Part shown: positions 25,747 through 35,829 of the stretch, one piece after another
Layout: each line of letters starts with the position of its first letter
Position numbering within the stretch: the first letter of the stretch is position 1
From: Streptomyces sp. NRRL B-1140
Lineage (GTDB): Bacteria > Actinomycetota > Actinomycetes > Streptomycetales > Streptomycetaceae
Length of the DNA stretch: 64,000 bases
NCBI RefSeq assembly: GCF_001280065.1
Contig: NZ_LGEA01000094.1
Location: 86,603-150,602, forward strand
Direction: 5' to 3'
Program-made: the position numbers and the translations under genes
Notes under the pieces: generated by a model
What the model saw: the letters and a program-made list of their open reading frames with translations, nothing else
What the model was told of the DNA's origin: nothing
The model's database searches: none

Positions 25747-27564
25747 TTACTTCACGATCGTGATCCGGTCCGCCTTCGGCGGCGCGATCGGGTTCGCAGC
25801 CGAGGAGTTGGCCGTCAGGTACTGCTCCAGCGCGGTCAGGTCGTCGGCGCCGACGACGTCGTTCGTGCCCTGGCCCAGGGTCGGGAAGCCGTCACCGCCG
25901 CCCGCGAGGAAGCTGTTCGTCGCGACACGGTAGGTGGCCGACGGGTCGATGGCCGAGCCGTTCAGCTTGATGCTGTCCGTGACCACACGGTCGGCGCCGG
26001 TCCTGGTGAGGTCCAGCGTGTAGGTCAGGCCGGACGAGACCTGCAGGACCTTCGGCGCCGCCGCGTTGGGGCCGGACACCTGCTCCTTGAGCGCCTGGAT
26101 GACCTGCGCGCCCGTGAAGTCCTGGAGGTTCACGGTGTTGGCGAACGGCTGGACCGTGAAGCCCTCGGCGTAGGTGACGACACCGTCGCCCTCGGCGCCC
26201 TTGGCCGTGTAGGTCAGCGGCGCGCGGATGCCGCCCGGGTTCATCAGCGCCAGGTCGGTCTCCGGGTCGAGCTGCTTGCCGTGGGCGAGCTGGGCGTCGG
26301 CGATGAGGTCGCCGAGCGGGGACTCGGTGCCGGTGTTGCCGATGTCGCCGGAGATGTAACCGATCGCGCGGTTGCCGATGGGCGCGGCCAGCGTGTTCCA
26401 CTTGCCGATCAGCTCGGTCATGTCGGGCGCCTTGGGGACGTCCCGGGTGACCACGCGGTTCGCGGACTTCACCGCCGTACGGGCGATGTCGCCGGTCCTG
26501 CGGTCGTAGGTCAGCGTCGTGTCGGTGTAGAGGCGGCCGAAGGACGCGGCCGAGGTGACCATGCGGGGCTTGCCCGCCGGGTCGGCGATGCTGCACACGT
26601 ACGCGTTGTGGGTGTGGCCGGTGACCAGCGCGTCCACCTGCGGGGTGACGTTCTTGGCGATGTCGACGATCGGGCCGGAGATGCCGTCGCCCGCACCCGG
26701 GGAGTCACAGTCGTAGTTGTACGACGTCGACGCCGGGAAACCGCCCTCGTGGATGAGCGCGACGATCGACTTCACGCCCTGCTTCTGCAGCACCTTGGCG
26801 TACTTGTTGATCGTCTCGACCTCGTCCTTGAAGGACAGGCCCTTGACGCCCTCGGCGGAGACGATGTTCGGGGTGCCCTCCAGGGTCACGCCGATGAAGC
26901 CGACCTTGACGCCGTTCTTCTTCCACACCCAGTAGGGCTTGAGGATCGGCTTCTTCGTCTTCTCGTCGAGGACGTTGGCCGCGAGGTAGGGAAAGTCGGC
27001 GCCCTTGAACTTCTTGTCCGAGTAGCAGCCGTCCTTCGGGTGGCAGCCGCCGTTCTGGAGGCGGGCCAGCTCCTTGGCGCCCTCGTCGAACTCGTGGTTG
27101 CCGACGGAGGTGACGTCGAGGTCGAGCTTGTTCAGCGCCTCGATGGTCGGCTCATCGTGGAACAGCCCGGACAGCAGCGGGGAGGCACCCACCATGTCGC
27201 CGCCGGCGGCCGTGATGGAGTACTTCTCGCCCTTGCGGGCCTGCCGCAGATGCGTGGCGAGGTACTCGGCACCACCGGCGTCGATGGTCTTCGTCGTGCC
27301 GTCGGGCTGCGTCTCGGTGACCCGGCCGGAGGAACCGGCGGGCGGCTCCAGGTTGCCGTGCAGGTCGTTGAAGGACAGCAGCTGGACGTCCTGGTAGCGG
27401 CCGTGGCCGTACCCGCCCTCGCCGCGCTCCTCCCCGGCGGAGGCCGAGCCCGGCAGCCCGGCCGCCGCCAGCGCGCCGACGGTGACGACACCGGCGGTGA
27501 GAGCGGCGAAACGGTTCGTACGACGTCTGCGGCGGTCCGGGTGCGCCGGTGAAGTGGCTGGCAT
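25747..27564 (-). CDS. Secreted 5'-nucleotidase / UshA-type metallophosphoesterase
   Basis: 605 aa, exported (signal peptide AALTAGVVTVGALAAAGLPG, after RRRRR). Dephosphorylates nucleotides outside the cell to release phosphate and nucleosides. Metal-binding motifs of the N-terminal calcineurin-like domain: SFNDLHGN, GGDMVGAS, GNHEFD, HEGG and GHTHN. The C-terminal 5'-nucleotidase domain shows LMNPGGIRAPL and AGGGDGFPTLG. The ATG at 27564 follows GGGGGG. I looked for a PHO box in its promoter and saw no convincing one, although such genes are often PhoP-controlled. Confidence 0.92.
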   Translation of the reverse strand: MPATSPAHPDRRRRRTNRFAALTAGVVTVGALAAAGLPGSASAGEERGEGGYGHGRYQDVQLLSFNDLHGNLEPPAGSSGRVTETQPDGTTKTIDAGGAEYLATHLRQARKGEKYSITAAGGDMVGASPLLSGLFHDEPTIEALNKLDLDVTSVGNHEFDEGAKELARLQNGGCHPKDGCYSDKKFKGADFPYLAANVLDEKTKKPILKPYWVWKKNGVKVGFIGVTLEGTPNIVSAEGVKGLSFKDEVETINKYAKVLQKQGVKSIVALIHEGGFPASTSYNYDCDSPGAGDGISGPIVDIAKNVTPQVDALVTGHTHNAYVCSIADPAGKPRMVTSAASFGRLYTDTTLTYDRRTGDIARTAVKSANRVVTRDVPKAPDMTELIGKWNTLAAPIGNRAIGYISGDIGNTGTESPLGDLIADAQLAHGKQLDPETDLALMNPGGIRAPLTYTAKGAEGDGVVTYAEGFTVQPFANTVNLQDFTGAQVIQALKEQVSGPNAAAPKVLQVSSGLTYTLDLTRTGADRVVTDSIKLNGSAIDPSATYRVATNSFLAGGGDGFPTLGQGTNDVVGADDLTALEQYLTANSSAANPIAPPKADRITIVK

Positions 27565-27709
27565 ACGCCCCCCTGTAGGTCTGCTGGGACAGTGATGTCG
27601 TCCGGCGCAGCCTAGAGTCAACGCGCGTAGCGCAACAGGTGTTTCATGGTTACGGCCTGGTTGCTTCTTTGCCGCCGATTTGCCGGTGGTGCCCCGTACC
27701 CTCGTACGC

Positions 27710-28636
27710 ATGACCAGCGACGACACCGTAAGGCCGGGCCGCCCCCGCTCGATCGAGACCCTTGCCGCGCTCACCGCGGAGCAGACCGAGGCCGTGCTCG
27801 GACTGCTCGACGAGGCGGCCCGGACCGACGGGCAGCAGGCGGTGTCCGAACAGGGCCGGTTGCAGTTGCGCGGCGGGGAGCGGGAGGGCGTGTCCCATCT
27901 GCTGCTGACCGCGGGCGGGGAACTGGTCGGTTACGCCCAGCTGGAGGACACGGACCCGGTGGAGCCGCCGGCCGCCGAGCTGGTGGTGCATCCCGGGCAT
28001 CGCGGACACGGGCACGGGCGGGCGCTCGGCTCGGCCCTGCTGGCCGCGTCGGGCAAGCGCCTGCGGGTCTGGGCACACGGCGGGCACTCCGCCGCCCGGC
28101 ATCTCGCACAGGTCCTCGGCCTCACGCTCTTCCGTGAACTGCGCCAGATGCGCCGCTCGTTGGCCGACTTCGACGCACCCGAGCCGGTTCTCCCCGAGGG
28201 CGTCTCGGTCCGCGCCTTCGTCCCCGGCAAGGACGACGCGGCCTGGCTCGCGGTGAACGCCGCCGCCTTCGCGCACCACCCCGAGCAGGGCTCCCTCACC
28301 CAGCGCGACCTCGACGACCGCAAGGCCGAGCCGTGGTTCGACCCGGCGGGCTTCTTCCTCGCCTTCCGCGGCGACGAACTCGTGGGCTTCCACTGGACGA
28401 AGGTGCACGCCGAGGAGGGCCTGGGCGAGGTGTACGTCCTCGGCGTCGGCCCCGGCGCGCAGGGCGGCGGCCTCGGCAAGTCCCTGACCACGATCGGGCT
28501 GCGGCACCTGGCGGAGCAGGGCCTGCCGACGGCGATGCTGTACGTCGACGCCGACAACTCCGCGGCGGTGTCCGTGTACGAACGGCTGGGGTTCACCACG
28601 CACGAGGTGGACCTGATGTATCGGACGGAGACCTGA
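27710..28636 (+). CDS. mshD: Mycothiol synthase (MshD)
   Basis: Acetylates Cys-GlcN-Ins with acetyl-CoA, the last step of mycothiol synthesis. 308 aa with two tandem GNAT domains. The active C-terminal one has the acetyl-CoA loop VGPGAQGGGLGKSL and LYVDADNSAAVSVYERLGF; the N-terminal one has HPGHRGHGHGRAL. This double-GNAT layout is typical of MshD. The ATG at 27710 removes unlikely upstream residues. The 3' end overlaps a convergent small gene by 44 bases. Confidence 0.9.
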   Translation: MTSDDTVRPGRPRSIETLAALTAEQTEAVLGLLDEAARTDGQQAVSEQGRLQLRGGEREGVSHLLLTAGGELVGYAQLEDTDPVEPPAAELVVHPGHRGHGHGRALGSALLAASGKRLRVWAHGGHSAARHLAQVLGLTLFRELRQMRRSLADFDAPEPVLPEGVSVRAFVPGKDDAAWLAVNAAAFAHHPEQGSLTQRDLDDRKAEPWFDPAGFFLAFRGDELVGFHWTKVHAEEGLGEVYVLGVGPGAQGGGLGKSLTTIGLRHLAEQGLPTAMLYVDADNSAAVSVYERLGFTTHEVDLMYRTET

Positions 28637-28937
28637 GGGAGCCGTAGGGAGGTTCCGGGTCAGGGCGTCGCTGGTCGGTGATGCGCTCACCCCGGCTCGC
28701 CGCCACCCGCAGCACCTCCCCCAGCGACTCCACCGCCCTGACCAGAGCGAAACGCAGCGCGTGCTCACCGGCTCCGGTATCGCCGAGTACGGCCCTGGCG
28801 CCGGCGAGCACCTGGTCCGCGGAGGCCAGTTGAGCAGCCTCGATGTCATCGGCGAGCCGGGAGAGGAGGCTGTCGGGGTCGTCGGTGCTGAGGTAACAGG
28901 GCCGTCCGTCGATCCCGGTCCAGGGGAGCAGCCTCAT
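28593..28937 (-). CDS. Small hypothetical protein in XRE/DUF397 neighbourhood
   Basis: 114 aa starting MRLLPWTGIDGRPCYLSTDD. The first 85 residues are a helical acidic domain (LLSRLADDIEAAQLASADQV); the last 25 are Pro-rich. Its ATG overlaps the stop of the upstream small gene (ATGA). This pair is recurrent near XRE-DUF397 genes in Streptomyces, from memory. Function unknown. The last 44 bases lie antisense to mshD. Confidence 0.65.
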   Translation of the reverse strand: MRLLPWTGIDGRPCYLSTDDPDSLLSRLADDIEAAQLASADQVLAGARAVLGDTGAGEHALRFALVRAVESLGEVLRVAASRGERITDQRRPDPEPPYGSLRSPSDTSGPPRAW

Positions 28938-29152
28938 ACGAACACCTCCTCGGCACGCAGGTACGGCCGGACGAGCGGGCTGTCCATGAGCAGCGGTTCC
29001 GGGGGCCGAGGGGTGGGGACCGGCGGGGAGTGGGTCAGCACCGACGGCCGCTGGGGCGCCGACACCGTTCGATGACGCCCTCGGGCGGGGAGCAGGCTCC
29101 GCAGGAGGGCGAGCAGCAGGGACTCGCAGAGTTCGGCGATACGCAGGCGCAC
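28934..29152 (-). CDS. Small hypothetical protein, divergent from XRE regulator
   Basis: 72 aa from the GTG at 29152: VRLRIAELCESLLLALLRSL, then LLPARGRHRT, a Pro-rich segment and SPLVRPYLRAEE. The N-terminal amphipathic helix plus Pro linker is a recognisable Streptomyces small-protein family of unknown function encoded beside XRE/DUF397 genes. AAGGGA lies upstream. Longer frames add 26 residues without a better ribosome site. Confidence 0.65.
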   Translation of the reverse strand: MRLRIAELCESLLLALLRSLLPARGRHRTVSAPQRPSVLTHSPPVPTPRPPEPLLMDSPLVRPYLRAEEVFV

Positions 29153-29262
29153 GGAGGCGTCCCTTCTCAGGGCAGGGGATTCAAGGCGAGGTTGACGAGC
29201 GGTGATCACCGTTCGTGCCTCGATCGTCACTCATCGCACGTACGCTGCGGAAGAGGTCCGGT

Positions 29263-29283
29263 GTTGTCTGGCGCGCAGACAAC
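29263..29283. promoter_or_regulatory. Palindrome upstream of the XRE gene (copy 1)
   Basis: GTTGTCTG and CAGACAAC arms with a 5-base spacer, centred 24 bases before the XRE start. An almost identical copy is inside the gene at 29662-29682. A likely operator for the XRE protein itself. Confidence 0.6.
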
Positions 29284-29296
29284 GGGGAGGGGTGAC

Positions 29297-30121
29297 GTGG
29301 GCGAGAAGGTTGACGCGGAGCCGGTCTCCGGGCGGGTGATGCTCGGGCAGACGCTGAAGGTCCTGCGGGAGAAGGCCGGGAAGTCACTGGGGCAGCTGGC
29401 CGACGAAACCGGCTACGAGAAGAGCTATCTGAGCCGGCTGGAGTCGGGGGAGCGGCTCTCCAAGGTGACGGTCATGGAGGACCTGGACGGGTACTACGGC
29501 ACGGGTGACCTGCTGTTGAGCCACTGGAAGGCGGCTCGGCTGGATGCGTTCAAGGATCAGTACAAGGAGTTCATGGCGCTGGAGGCTACGGCGCGGATCA
29601 TGTGGAAGTTCTCGCTGGGCATTCCAGGACTGCTCCAGACCGAGGACTTCGCTCGTGGGGTGTTGTCTGGCGCCCAGACAACGGCTGACGGTGACGACGC
29701 TGTCGAGGAGCAAGTTGCCGCCCGGCTCGGACGGCAGTCAGTGCTGGGACAGAAGCCGGAGCCCGAGGTCCGGATCATCGTGGACGAGTTCGCTCTCCGA
29801 CGTCCTGCTGCCCGGGGCAAGACCTGGTGCGACCAGTTGCTTCACCTTGAGGCAGCCGCACTGTGGCCCAACTTGGCGCTCCAGGTACTGCCGTTCTCAG
29901 CGGGTGCGCATCACCATATGAACGGATCGCTGACGCTGCTCTGGCAGAGGAATGGAAACGCCGTTGCCTACACGGAAGGCAACAGCGGTGGTCGGCTGGT
30001 CGAGGATCCGGACGAGGTTCTCCGGGAGCGATCGTCCTACGATCGGCTTCGCGACCTGGCGTTGTCCCCGTCGGACTCGCTCGCGTTCATCAGGGGCGTA
30101 CTGGAGGAGCACAGATCATGA
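29297..30121 (+). CDS. XRE-family regulator with DUF5753 domain
   Basis: 274 aa. The N-terminal helix-turn-helix (LGQTLKVLREKAGKSLGQLA followed by YEKSYLSRLESGER) is joined to the long DUF5753 domain (IPGLLQTEDFARGVL and MNGSLTLL-type segments). It overlaps the DUF397 gene by ATGA. These pairs act as developmental or secondary-metabolism regulators in Streptomyces (whiJ-like systems). GGAGGGG precedes the GTG. The upstream palindrome suggests autoregulation. Confidence 0.9.
   Translation: MGEKVDAEPVSGRVMLGQTLKVLREKAGKSLGQLADETGYEKSYLSRLESGERLSKVTVMEDLDGYYGTGDLLLSHWKAARLDAFKDQYKEFMALEATARIMWKFSLGIPGLLQTEDFARGVLSGAQTTADGDDAVEEQVAARLGRQSVLGQKPEPEVRIIVDEFALRRPAARGKTWCDQLLHLEAAALWPNLALQVLPFSAGAHHHMNGSLTLLWQRNGNAVAYTEGNSGGRLVEDPDEVLRERSSYDRLRDLALSPSDSLAFIRGVLEEHRS
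29662..29682. repeat. Intragenic copy of the XRE palindrome (copy 2)
   Basis: GTTGTCTG, spacer GCGCC, CAGACAAC, inside the DUF5753 coding region, where it encodes the LSGAQTT segment. The core and flanks match copy 1 at 29263-29283 except for one spacer base. Confidence 0.6.
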
Positions 30122-30315
30122 CGAACACCGTCGACCTCACCGCTGCTGTGTGGCGCAAGTCGTCCTACAGCGACGGGGGAGACAACAACTGCGTCGAGGT
30201 CGCCGACAACTGCCCCGGCATGATCCCGGTCCGCGACAGCAAGCAGCCCCAGGGCCCGATACTCGTGTTCGGCGCGAACCCTTGGGCGTCGTTCCTCACG
30301 TACGTCACCGACTGA
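30118..30315 (+). CDS. DUF397 protein, partner of the XRE regulator
   Basis: 65 aa with the full DUF397 pattern: AVWRKSSYSDGGDNNCVEVA, VRDSKQPQGPILVF and a final W-x2-F. Small DUF397 proteins antagonise or modulate the XRE regulator encoded next to them. ATGA overlap with the XRE gene. Its stop overlaps the convergent LysR gene by 11 bases. Confidence 0.9.
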   Translation: MTNTVDLTAAVWRKSSYSDGGDNNCVEVADNCPGMIPVRDSKQPQGPILVFGANPWASFLTYVTD

Positions 30316-31264
30316 CTGTCGGGGCCGCCCAGGACGGGCGCCAGGTCTTGCCTTCCGTGAGCCGGGGCTGTGCCGCCAGGTGGGCGCGCAGGGCGGTCAG
30401 GCCCGGGTGGGGGTTGTCCGTGCGCCAGAGCAGGGAGTGCGGGTAGACCGGGGTCGGGTCGCGCAGCGGGACGAGGCGCAGGTCGTGGTCGGTCGGCCAT
30501 ACCAGCGGGGTTCGTTCGCTGAGGAACGTCGCCAGGGTCGGGGAGTCCGCGACCGTGTCGAGGAGGGCCTCGACGCCGAAGTTGGGGCCGATGGTGTCGA
30601 TGGCCGGGCCGAAGGTGGCGGCGAGTTCGTCGTAGTAGGCGGCCCACTCCGTGCCGGGCTCGTTGCCCGGCATCCAGATGCGGTGTCCCGCGAGTTGCGC
30701 CGGCGTCACCCACTCGGCCCGGGCGAACTCGTGGCCGGGGCCGACGCACAGCCGGAGCGGCTCGTCGAGGACCGGGGTCGCCGTGATGCCGTCGGGGATC
30801 CGGTGCCCGGGCATGGTGACGGCCCGGAACGTGGCGTCGACGGCCCTGTCCCGCACGGCGGCGACCGCCGCGTCGAATCCGAACAGGGTGACGACGTCCA
30901 GCCTGATCTCCGGGTGCGCCCGGTGGAAGTCCCGTACCAGTCCCGCCGTGGCGGCCCGGCGCCCCACGACGTCGACCCGCAGCACCCGGTCGCCTGGCCG
31001 TACGGCGGCCACCGCCCGTTCCTCCGCCTGGAGCAGGGCGCGGGCGTGTGGCAAGAGCGCCTGACCGTCGATGGTGAGCTCCGCCCCGCGTGGTGTGCGC
31101 ACCAGCAGCCGCACGCCGAGGTCCTTCTCCAGAGCGGCGATCCGCTTGGACACGGCCTGCTGGGTGAGGGCCAGGTCCACGGCGGCCTTCTGGAACTGCC
31201 CGGAGTCGGCGATCGCGACGAAGGCGCGTACGGCTTTGAGATCCACGAGCCGCAGGGTAGCCAC
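30305..31264 (-). CDS. LysR-family transcriptional regulator
   Basis: 319 aa. The N-terminal winged helix (VRAFVAIADSGQFQKAAVDL then LTQQAVSKRIAALEKDLGVRLL) is classical LysR, with the substrate-binding domain following. The GTG at 31264 has AAGGG upstream. No gene is divergently transcribed from it (the next gene is on the same strand), so its target is not obvious. Confidence 0.88.
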   Translation of the reverse strand: MATLRLVDLKAVRAFVAIADSGQFQKAAVDLALTQQAVSKRIAALEKDLGVRLLVRTPRGAELTIDGQALLPHARALLQAEERAVAAVRPGDRVLRVDVVGRRAATAGLVRDFHRAHPEIRLDVVTLFGFDAAVAAVRDRAVDATFRAVTMPGHRIPDGITATPVLDEPLRLCVGPGHEFARAEWVTPAQLAGHRIWMPGNEPGTEWAAYYDELAATFGPAIDTIGPNFGVEALLDTVADSPTLATFLSERTPLVWPTDHDLRLVPLRDPTPVYPHSLLWRTDNPHPGLTALRAHLAAQPRLTEGKTWRPSWAAPTVSR

Positions 31265-31354
31265 ACAACCCTTGGTTGTAGGACCGCCCTGCTGTATTGG
31301 CGTACGCGGCTGAGCATGACCATCTACACAACCGCTCGATGTGCCCGGCGCCGA

Positions 31355-31975
31355 CTAGAGCCGGACCCGCCGCCGCAGGGGCTCCACCGCCCACGCCGCG
31401 CCGAGGAGCACCGCCCCACCAAGCACCAGGCCCCACCGCTCGTGCGCCGCCGCCCACCGCTCGTCCTCCACCGGCACGAACAGCGCCCAGCGGCCGGGCC
31501 AGAACAGCATGACGAGCACCGACGTGGTCAGCAGTCCGACCGCCACCGGCAGTCCGGGCCGGGTCGGTTCGCCGAACCGCATCGCGGCCGCCCCGCCCGC
31601 CACCGCCGCGGCGAAGGCCGCCCCCGCCTCCAGCGTGAGATCACCGACCGGGGGCCGTACCTCCGGCGGCACGAGCAGCAGGGCCACCGTCCACCAGGCC
31701 GCCGTGGCCGGGACGGCGAGGGCCGTACGCAGGGCGATGCGGACCGGGCGGGGGGTCGGCACGGTGGACGTGGTGTGCCGGGCCGGGTCGTCCAGGAGGA
31801 AGGCCAGGCCCATCGCGAAGGCGAGGATCGCGGCCCGCAGCAGGTACAGGGAGAGCCGTTCCGCCGTCTCGCCGGTCCGGGTCAGCGCGGCGAGCAGCAG
31901 TCCCGCCGCCCCGGCCGCGCCGATCGCCGCCCATGGCACCGTCCGGTGGACGGGGACCACCAGCTGCCGGATCAC
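31355..31975 (-). CDS. ABC-2-type membrane protein of the sigma-linked transporter
   Basis: 206 aa with five or six predicted helices (for example WAAIGAAGAAGLLLAAL and LSLYLLRAAILAFAMGLAF) and a charged C-terminus. Last gene of the sigma/anti-sigma/ABC operon. The GTG at 31975 overlaps the upstream stop (GTGA), so I prefer it to an in-frame GTG at 31981. No solute specificity is readable. Confidence 0.75.
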   Translation of the reverse strand: MIRQLVVPVHRTVPWAAIGAAGAAGLLLAALTRTGETAERLSLYLLRAAILAFAMGLAFLLDDPARHTTSTVPTPRPVRIALRTALAVPATAAWWTVALLLVPPEVRPPVGDLTLEAGAAFAAAVAGGAAAMRFGEPTRPGLPVAVGLLTTSVLVMLFWPGRWALFVPVEDERWAAAHERWGLVLGGAVLLGAAWAVEPLRRRVRL

Positions 31976-33479
31976 GAGCACGTGTCCTTCCCCTCGGGCG
32001 CGGGCAGGCCGAGCAGTCCGGCGGCCCGGGCCGTGGTGACCTTGGGTGCGGTCAGCTCGCCCCAGTGGTCCTTGACCCGCGCTTCGGCTTCACCGCGGGG
32101 CAGGTCGAGCAGCGCCCGCAGCACCTCGGTCTGGGCCTCGGTCATGTACAGGCCGTCGGTGGGCTGGAGCACGTAGGCGGAGCCGGTGACGCTGTCGTCG
32201 AGGCGCACGCGGCGCAATGCGTCGAGCGGCTCGGACTCCCAGCCCACGGCCAGCCACATCAGGGGGACCATGCGGCCGTCGCAGATCGAGCTCGCGGCCT
32301 TCTCGCCGCCCGCGATCAGCACACCGGCCACGGCCGCGGAGAACTCGGGGACGCGGTTGCCGCCCCACGCGGTGCCCACCGTCACCTCGTGCGGCCGCTC
32401 CAGCGGGGTCAGGGCGGAGTCGCTGGAGAGGCCGTAGCGCGCTTCGATCCGCTGCCGTACGACGAGGTCCTGCTCGTGGGCGCTGCCCCCGGCCAGGGAC
32501 CGGACCCGGTCCACGACCCCGGCCCAGTCCGCCACCCGCGGCCCCCACTCGGGGAACGCGCAGTACGTCGATCCGTCCCGCCGGGCGCAGGTCTGCACCT
32601 GCTCGGGGTGCACGGTGGCGCGTTCGCGTGCCTTGACCAGCTCGGGGGAGTCGCCCGCCGACTGGGCCACCCCACCCACCAGCGTCATGGCGAGCGCCCC
32701 GGCGACACCGGCGAACACGGCCGGCTTGCGGGCACCGGCCAGGAGCACCGCCAGCAGTCCGAGGCACAGGCCCAGCCCGGCCAGGTACAGGGCGTGCCAG
32801 GCGGCGGGGCGGCCCATCAGGTCCGACGGCAGGGTGTTGGCGCTCGCTTCCTCGACCGCCGGCAGCAGCCACCTCGCCCCGTCGTTCAGGCCCGAGAGGA
32901 AGACGAAGAAGAACAGGAAGAGCACCACCAGCAGCGGCCCGGCCAGAGCGGACCGCACCAGACCTGCCAGGAGCAGCCCGAACAGCCCGCACAGCAGCAC
33001 GGTCAGCGGGCCGACCAGCAGTTCGGCCACCGAGCCGTGCCCGATCGCGCCGGGCCGCAGGGCCTCCCGGCCGAACTGCCCTGCCACGCACACGGCGGTG
33101 AGCAGGGCCACGGCCACGACCGACAGGGCGTGGGCGGCCGTACGGCGCCACCGCGGGAGCACCAGCACCGCGAGGTGCCGTTCCGTGTCGTGCCGCCGGG
33201 AGCGCAGGGCGGCGAAGTTGACGGACAGCAGGACCGCGAGGCCGATGAGCATCGGCGCGCCCTGGGTGGCCCGGTCGGCGTCCTGGAGGGCCGGGTAGTC
33301 GCCCCACGCCCTCCCGCCGCGCCACACGGTCCAGCCGACGTACACCGCGAAGGCCAGCAGCACCGGGACCCGGGTCAGCAGCCGGCGGGACTCGAACACG
33401 GCCAGGGCGAACACGGCCCTCCAGGCCCCGCCCGGCTCCTCCGCCGTCCCGGGCACGGCCGGTTTCTCCGTCACCGCGG

Positions 33480-33483
<4 letters not shown>
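31972..33483 (-). CDS. Large ABC-transporter permease (ABC-2 type) with extracytoplasmic domain
   Basis: 503 aa. Six hydrophobic helices in the first 280 residues include the unusually Phe-rich LLVVLFLFFFVFL. These are followed by a soluble C-terminal region of about 220 aa with three Cys. The ATG overlaps the ATPase stop (ATGA), so the two are made together. The permease half of an exporter of unknown substrate. Confidence 0.8.
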
Positions 33484-34336
<853 letters not shown>

Positions 34337-34340
<4 letters not shown>

Positions 34341-35173
34341 ACGGCACGTCCCTGGAAGAGGTCGAATCGGTCACGGAACAGGAAGAGCAGCCCGGCGGCG
34401 AGCCCGGCGACCACCGCCGACACGCCCTGCCCGGCCGCGGTGAACGGGGCGAGGGGTACGTCCGCCCCGGCCCGCAGCGCGTCGGCCGCCAGCAGCAGCC
34501 CGGCCCATGCCCCGCCCACCAGGGACGGTGCGAGCACCGGCCCGAGACGGGGCATCAGCGCGAGTCCGGTCGCCGTCAGCGCCAGCCCGGGCAGCAGCCA
34601 GGCCAGCGCCCGCAGCCCGTAGGCGGGCAGCGCGAGGGTCGCCAGCCCGTTCAGCGCCAGCACCACGGACAGCACGGCCACGGTCCGGATCATCAGCAGC
34701 CGGAACCCGTGCATCGGAGCGACGACGGCCATCTCGTACGTCGGATCCAGCGCGGGCCCGTACGACAGCGCCACCCCGGCCAGCGGCAGCAGCGGCGCGA
34801 GGGCCAGGAACAGCGTGGGGAACTCCCCGCCGGGCACGGCGTACCCGGCCGCGACGCTCAGCAGCAGCACGGCGACGACCGCCCCCAGCCAGGACCGCCG
34901 CAGCACCGGCGTCGCCGCCAGCAGCCGCGCGGTGTGCCCGGCCACCCCGGCCCGCACCAGCAGCCTCTCCAGCAACCCCGTCCGGGGCGCGTCCAGTTCG
35001 GCGTCGAGCCGGTCCCAGCCGGCGTCGAGAGCGACGGGGTCGCTGACTTCGGCGAGCACCGCGCGGCACCGCGCGCAGGACGTCAGATGTGTGTCGGCGG
35101 ACCAGAGCGCGGGGGCCCGCAACTCCCCTCGCGCGTAAGCGCGCAGATCCTCTTCGGACACGTGCCAGCTCAT
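34337..35173 (-). CDS. Zinc-finger anti-sigma-type membrane protein
   Basis: 278 aa. The N-terminal about 60 residues hold the ZAS-like motif H-x3-C-x2-C (HLTSCARC), which binds an ECF sigma factor. The rest has six or so membrane helices, more than typical single-pass anti-sigma factors. The ATG overlaps the sigma stop (ATGA), so it most likely regulates that sigma. It could sense the transporter state, by position. Confidence 0.85.
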
Positions 35174-35721
35174 GCCAGGGCCTCCCGCAACTGCTTCCGG
35201 GCCCGCATCGCCCGTGTCTTGACCGTGCCGGGCGGTATCCCGAGCAGCACGGCCGCCTCACGGGTGGTCAGCCCGTCGATGACGGTCGCCTGCAGCACCG
35301 CCCGCAGCTCCGGCGACAGCCGGACCAGCGCCCCGGCGAGGTCCCCGTGCTCCACCCCCGCGAGCACGCGTTCCTCCGCCGAGGCCTCGTCCCGGTGCCG
35401 CAGCCGCGCCAGGGCCTGCCGCAGCCGCCCCCGGGCCCCGTCGCCCCGCAGCGCGTCCACCAGCCGCCGCGAGGCGATGCGCCACAGCCACCCGGCCGCG
35501 TCCGGTGAGTGGCCCTCCTGCCGGTGGCGGGCCGTGCCCCGCCACACCGCGAGGAACGTCTCCTGCACCACGTCGTCGACTACCCCGAGATCGGCGCACC
35601 GCCCCCGCAACCGGGCCCGGAGCCAGGGCGCGTAACGCCGGTACAGCTCCTCGAAGGCACGCCGGTCGGCGTCCGCGGCTATGACCCGCAGCAGCTCCCC
35701 GTCGCTTCTCGTATCGCTCAC
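35170..35721 (-). CDS. ECF-family RNA polymerase sigma factor
   Basis: 183 aa. Region 2 (FEELYRRYAPWLRARLRGR then DVVQETFLAVWRG) and region 4 (LVRLSPELRAVLQATVIDGL, TTREAAVLLGIPPGTVKTRAMRARK) are complete; regions 1.1 and 3 are absent, as in ECF sigmas. First gene of a five-gene operon with its anti-sigma factor and an ABC exporter. Divergent from the YtrA-type regulator. Confidence 0.93.
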   Translation of the reverse strand: MSDTRSDGELLRVIAADADRRAFEELYRRYAPWLRARLRGRCADLGVVDDVVQETFLAVWRGTARHRQEGHSPDAAGWLWRIASRRLVDALRGDGARGRLRQALARLRHRDEASAEERVLAGVEHGDLAGALVRLSPELRAVLQATVIDGLTTREAAVLLGIPPGTVKTRAMRARKQLREALA

Positions 35722-35785
35722 GTCTCCTCATCGGACGGCCCGGCCCGAACGGTTCACGAAGCAGCTTGACTTTCCTCACGCCCTT

Positions 35786-35825
35786 GCACCACCCTTTCAC
35801 TACTCAATTAGTGAAAGGGTGGTGC
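35786..35825. promoter_or_regulatory. Perfect 17-bp inverted-repeat operator of the YtrA-type regulator
   Basis: Left arm GCACCACCCTTTCACTA (35786-35802), spacer CTCAAT, exact complement at 35809-35825. It ends four bases before the GTG of the GntR gene and includes its probable ribosome site (AGGGTGG), so binding should block transcription and initiation. It is 65 bases from the divergent sigma gene start. Confidence 0.85.
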
Positions 35826-35829
35826 AGCA

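Noticed and set aside
24949..27552. 867-codon plus-strand frame opposite the DUF2993 and nucleotidase genes
   Set aside because: Low-complexity GC shadow; real genes on the minus strand show signal peptides and metallophosphatase motifs.
27565..27709. PHO box upstream of the 5'-nucleotidase
   Set aside because: No pair of GTTCA-like units at 11-base spacing was found; only weak TTCA matches.
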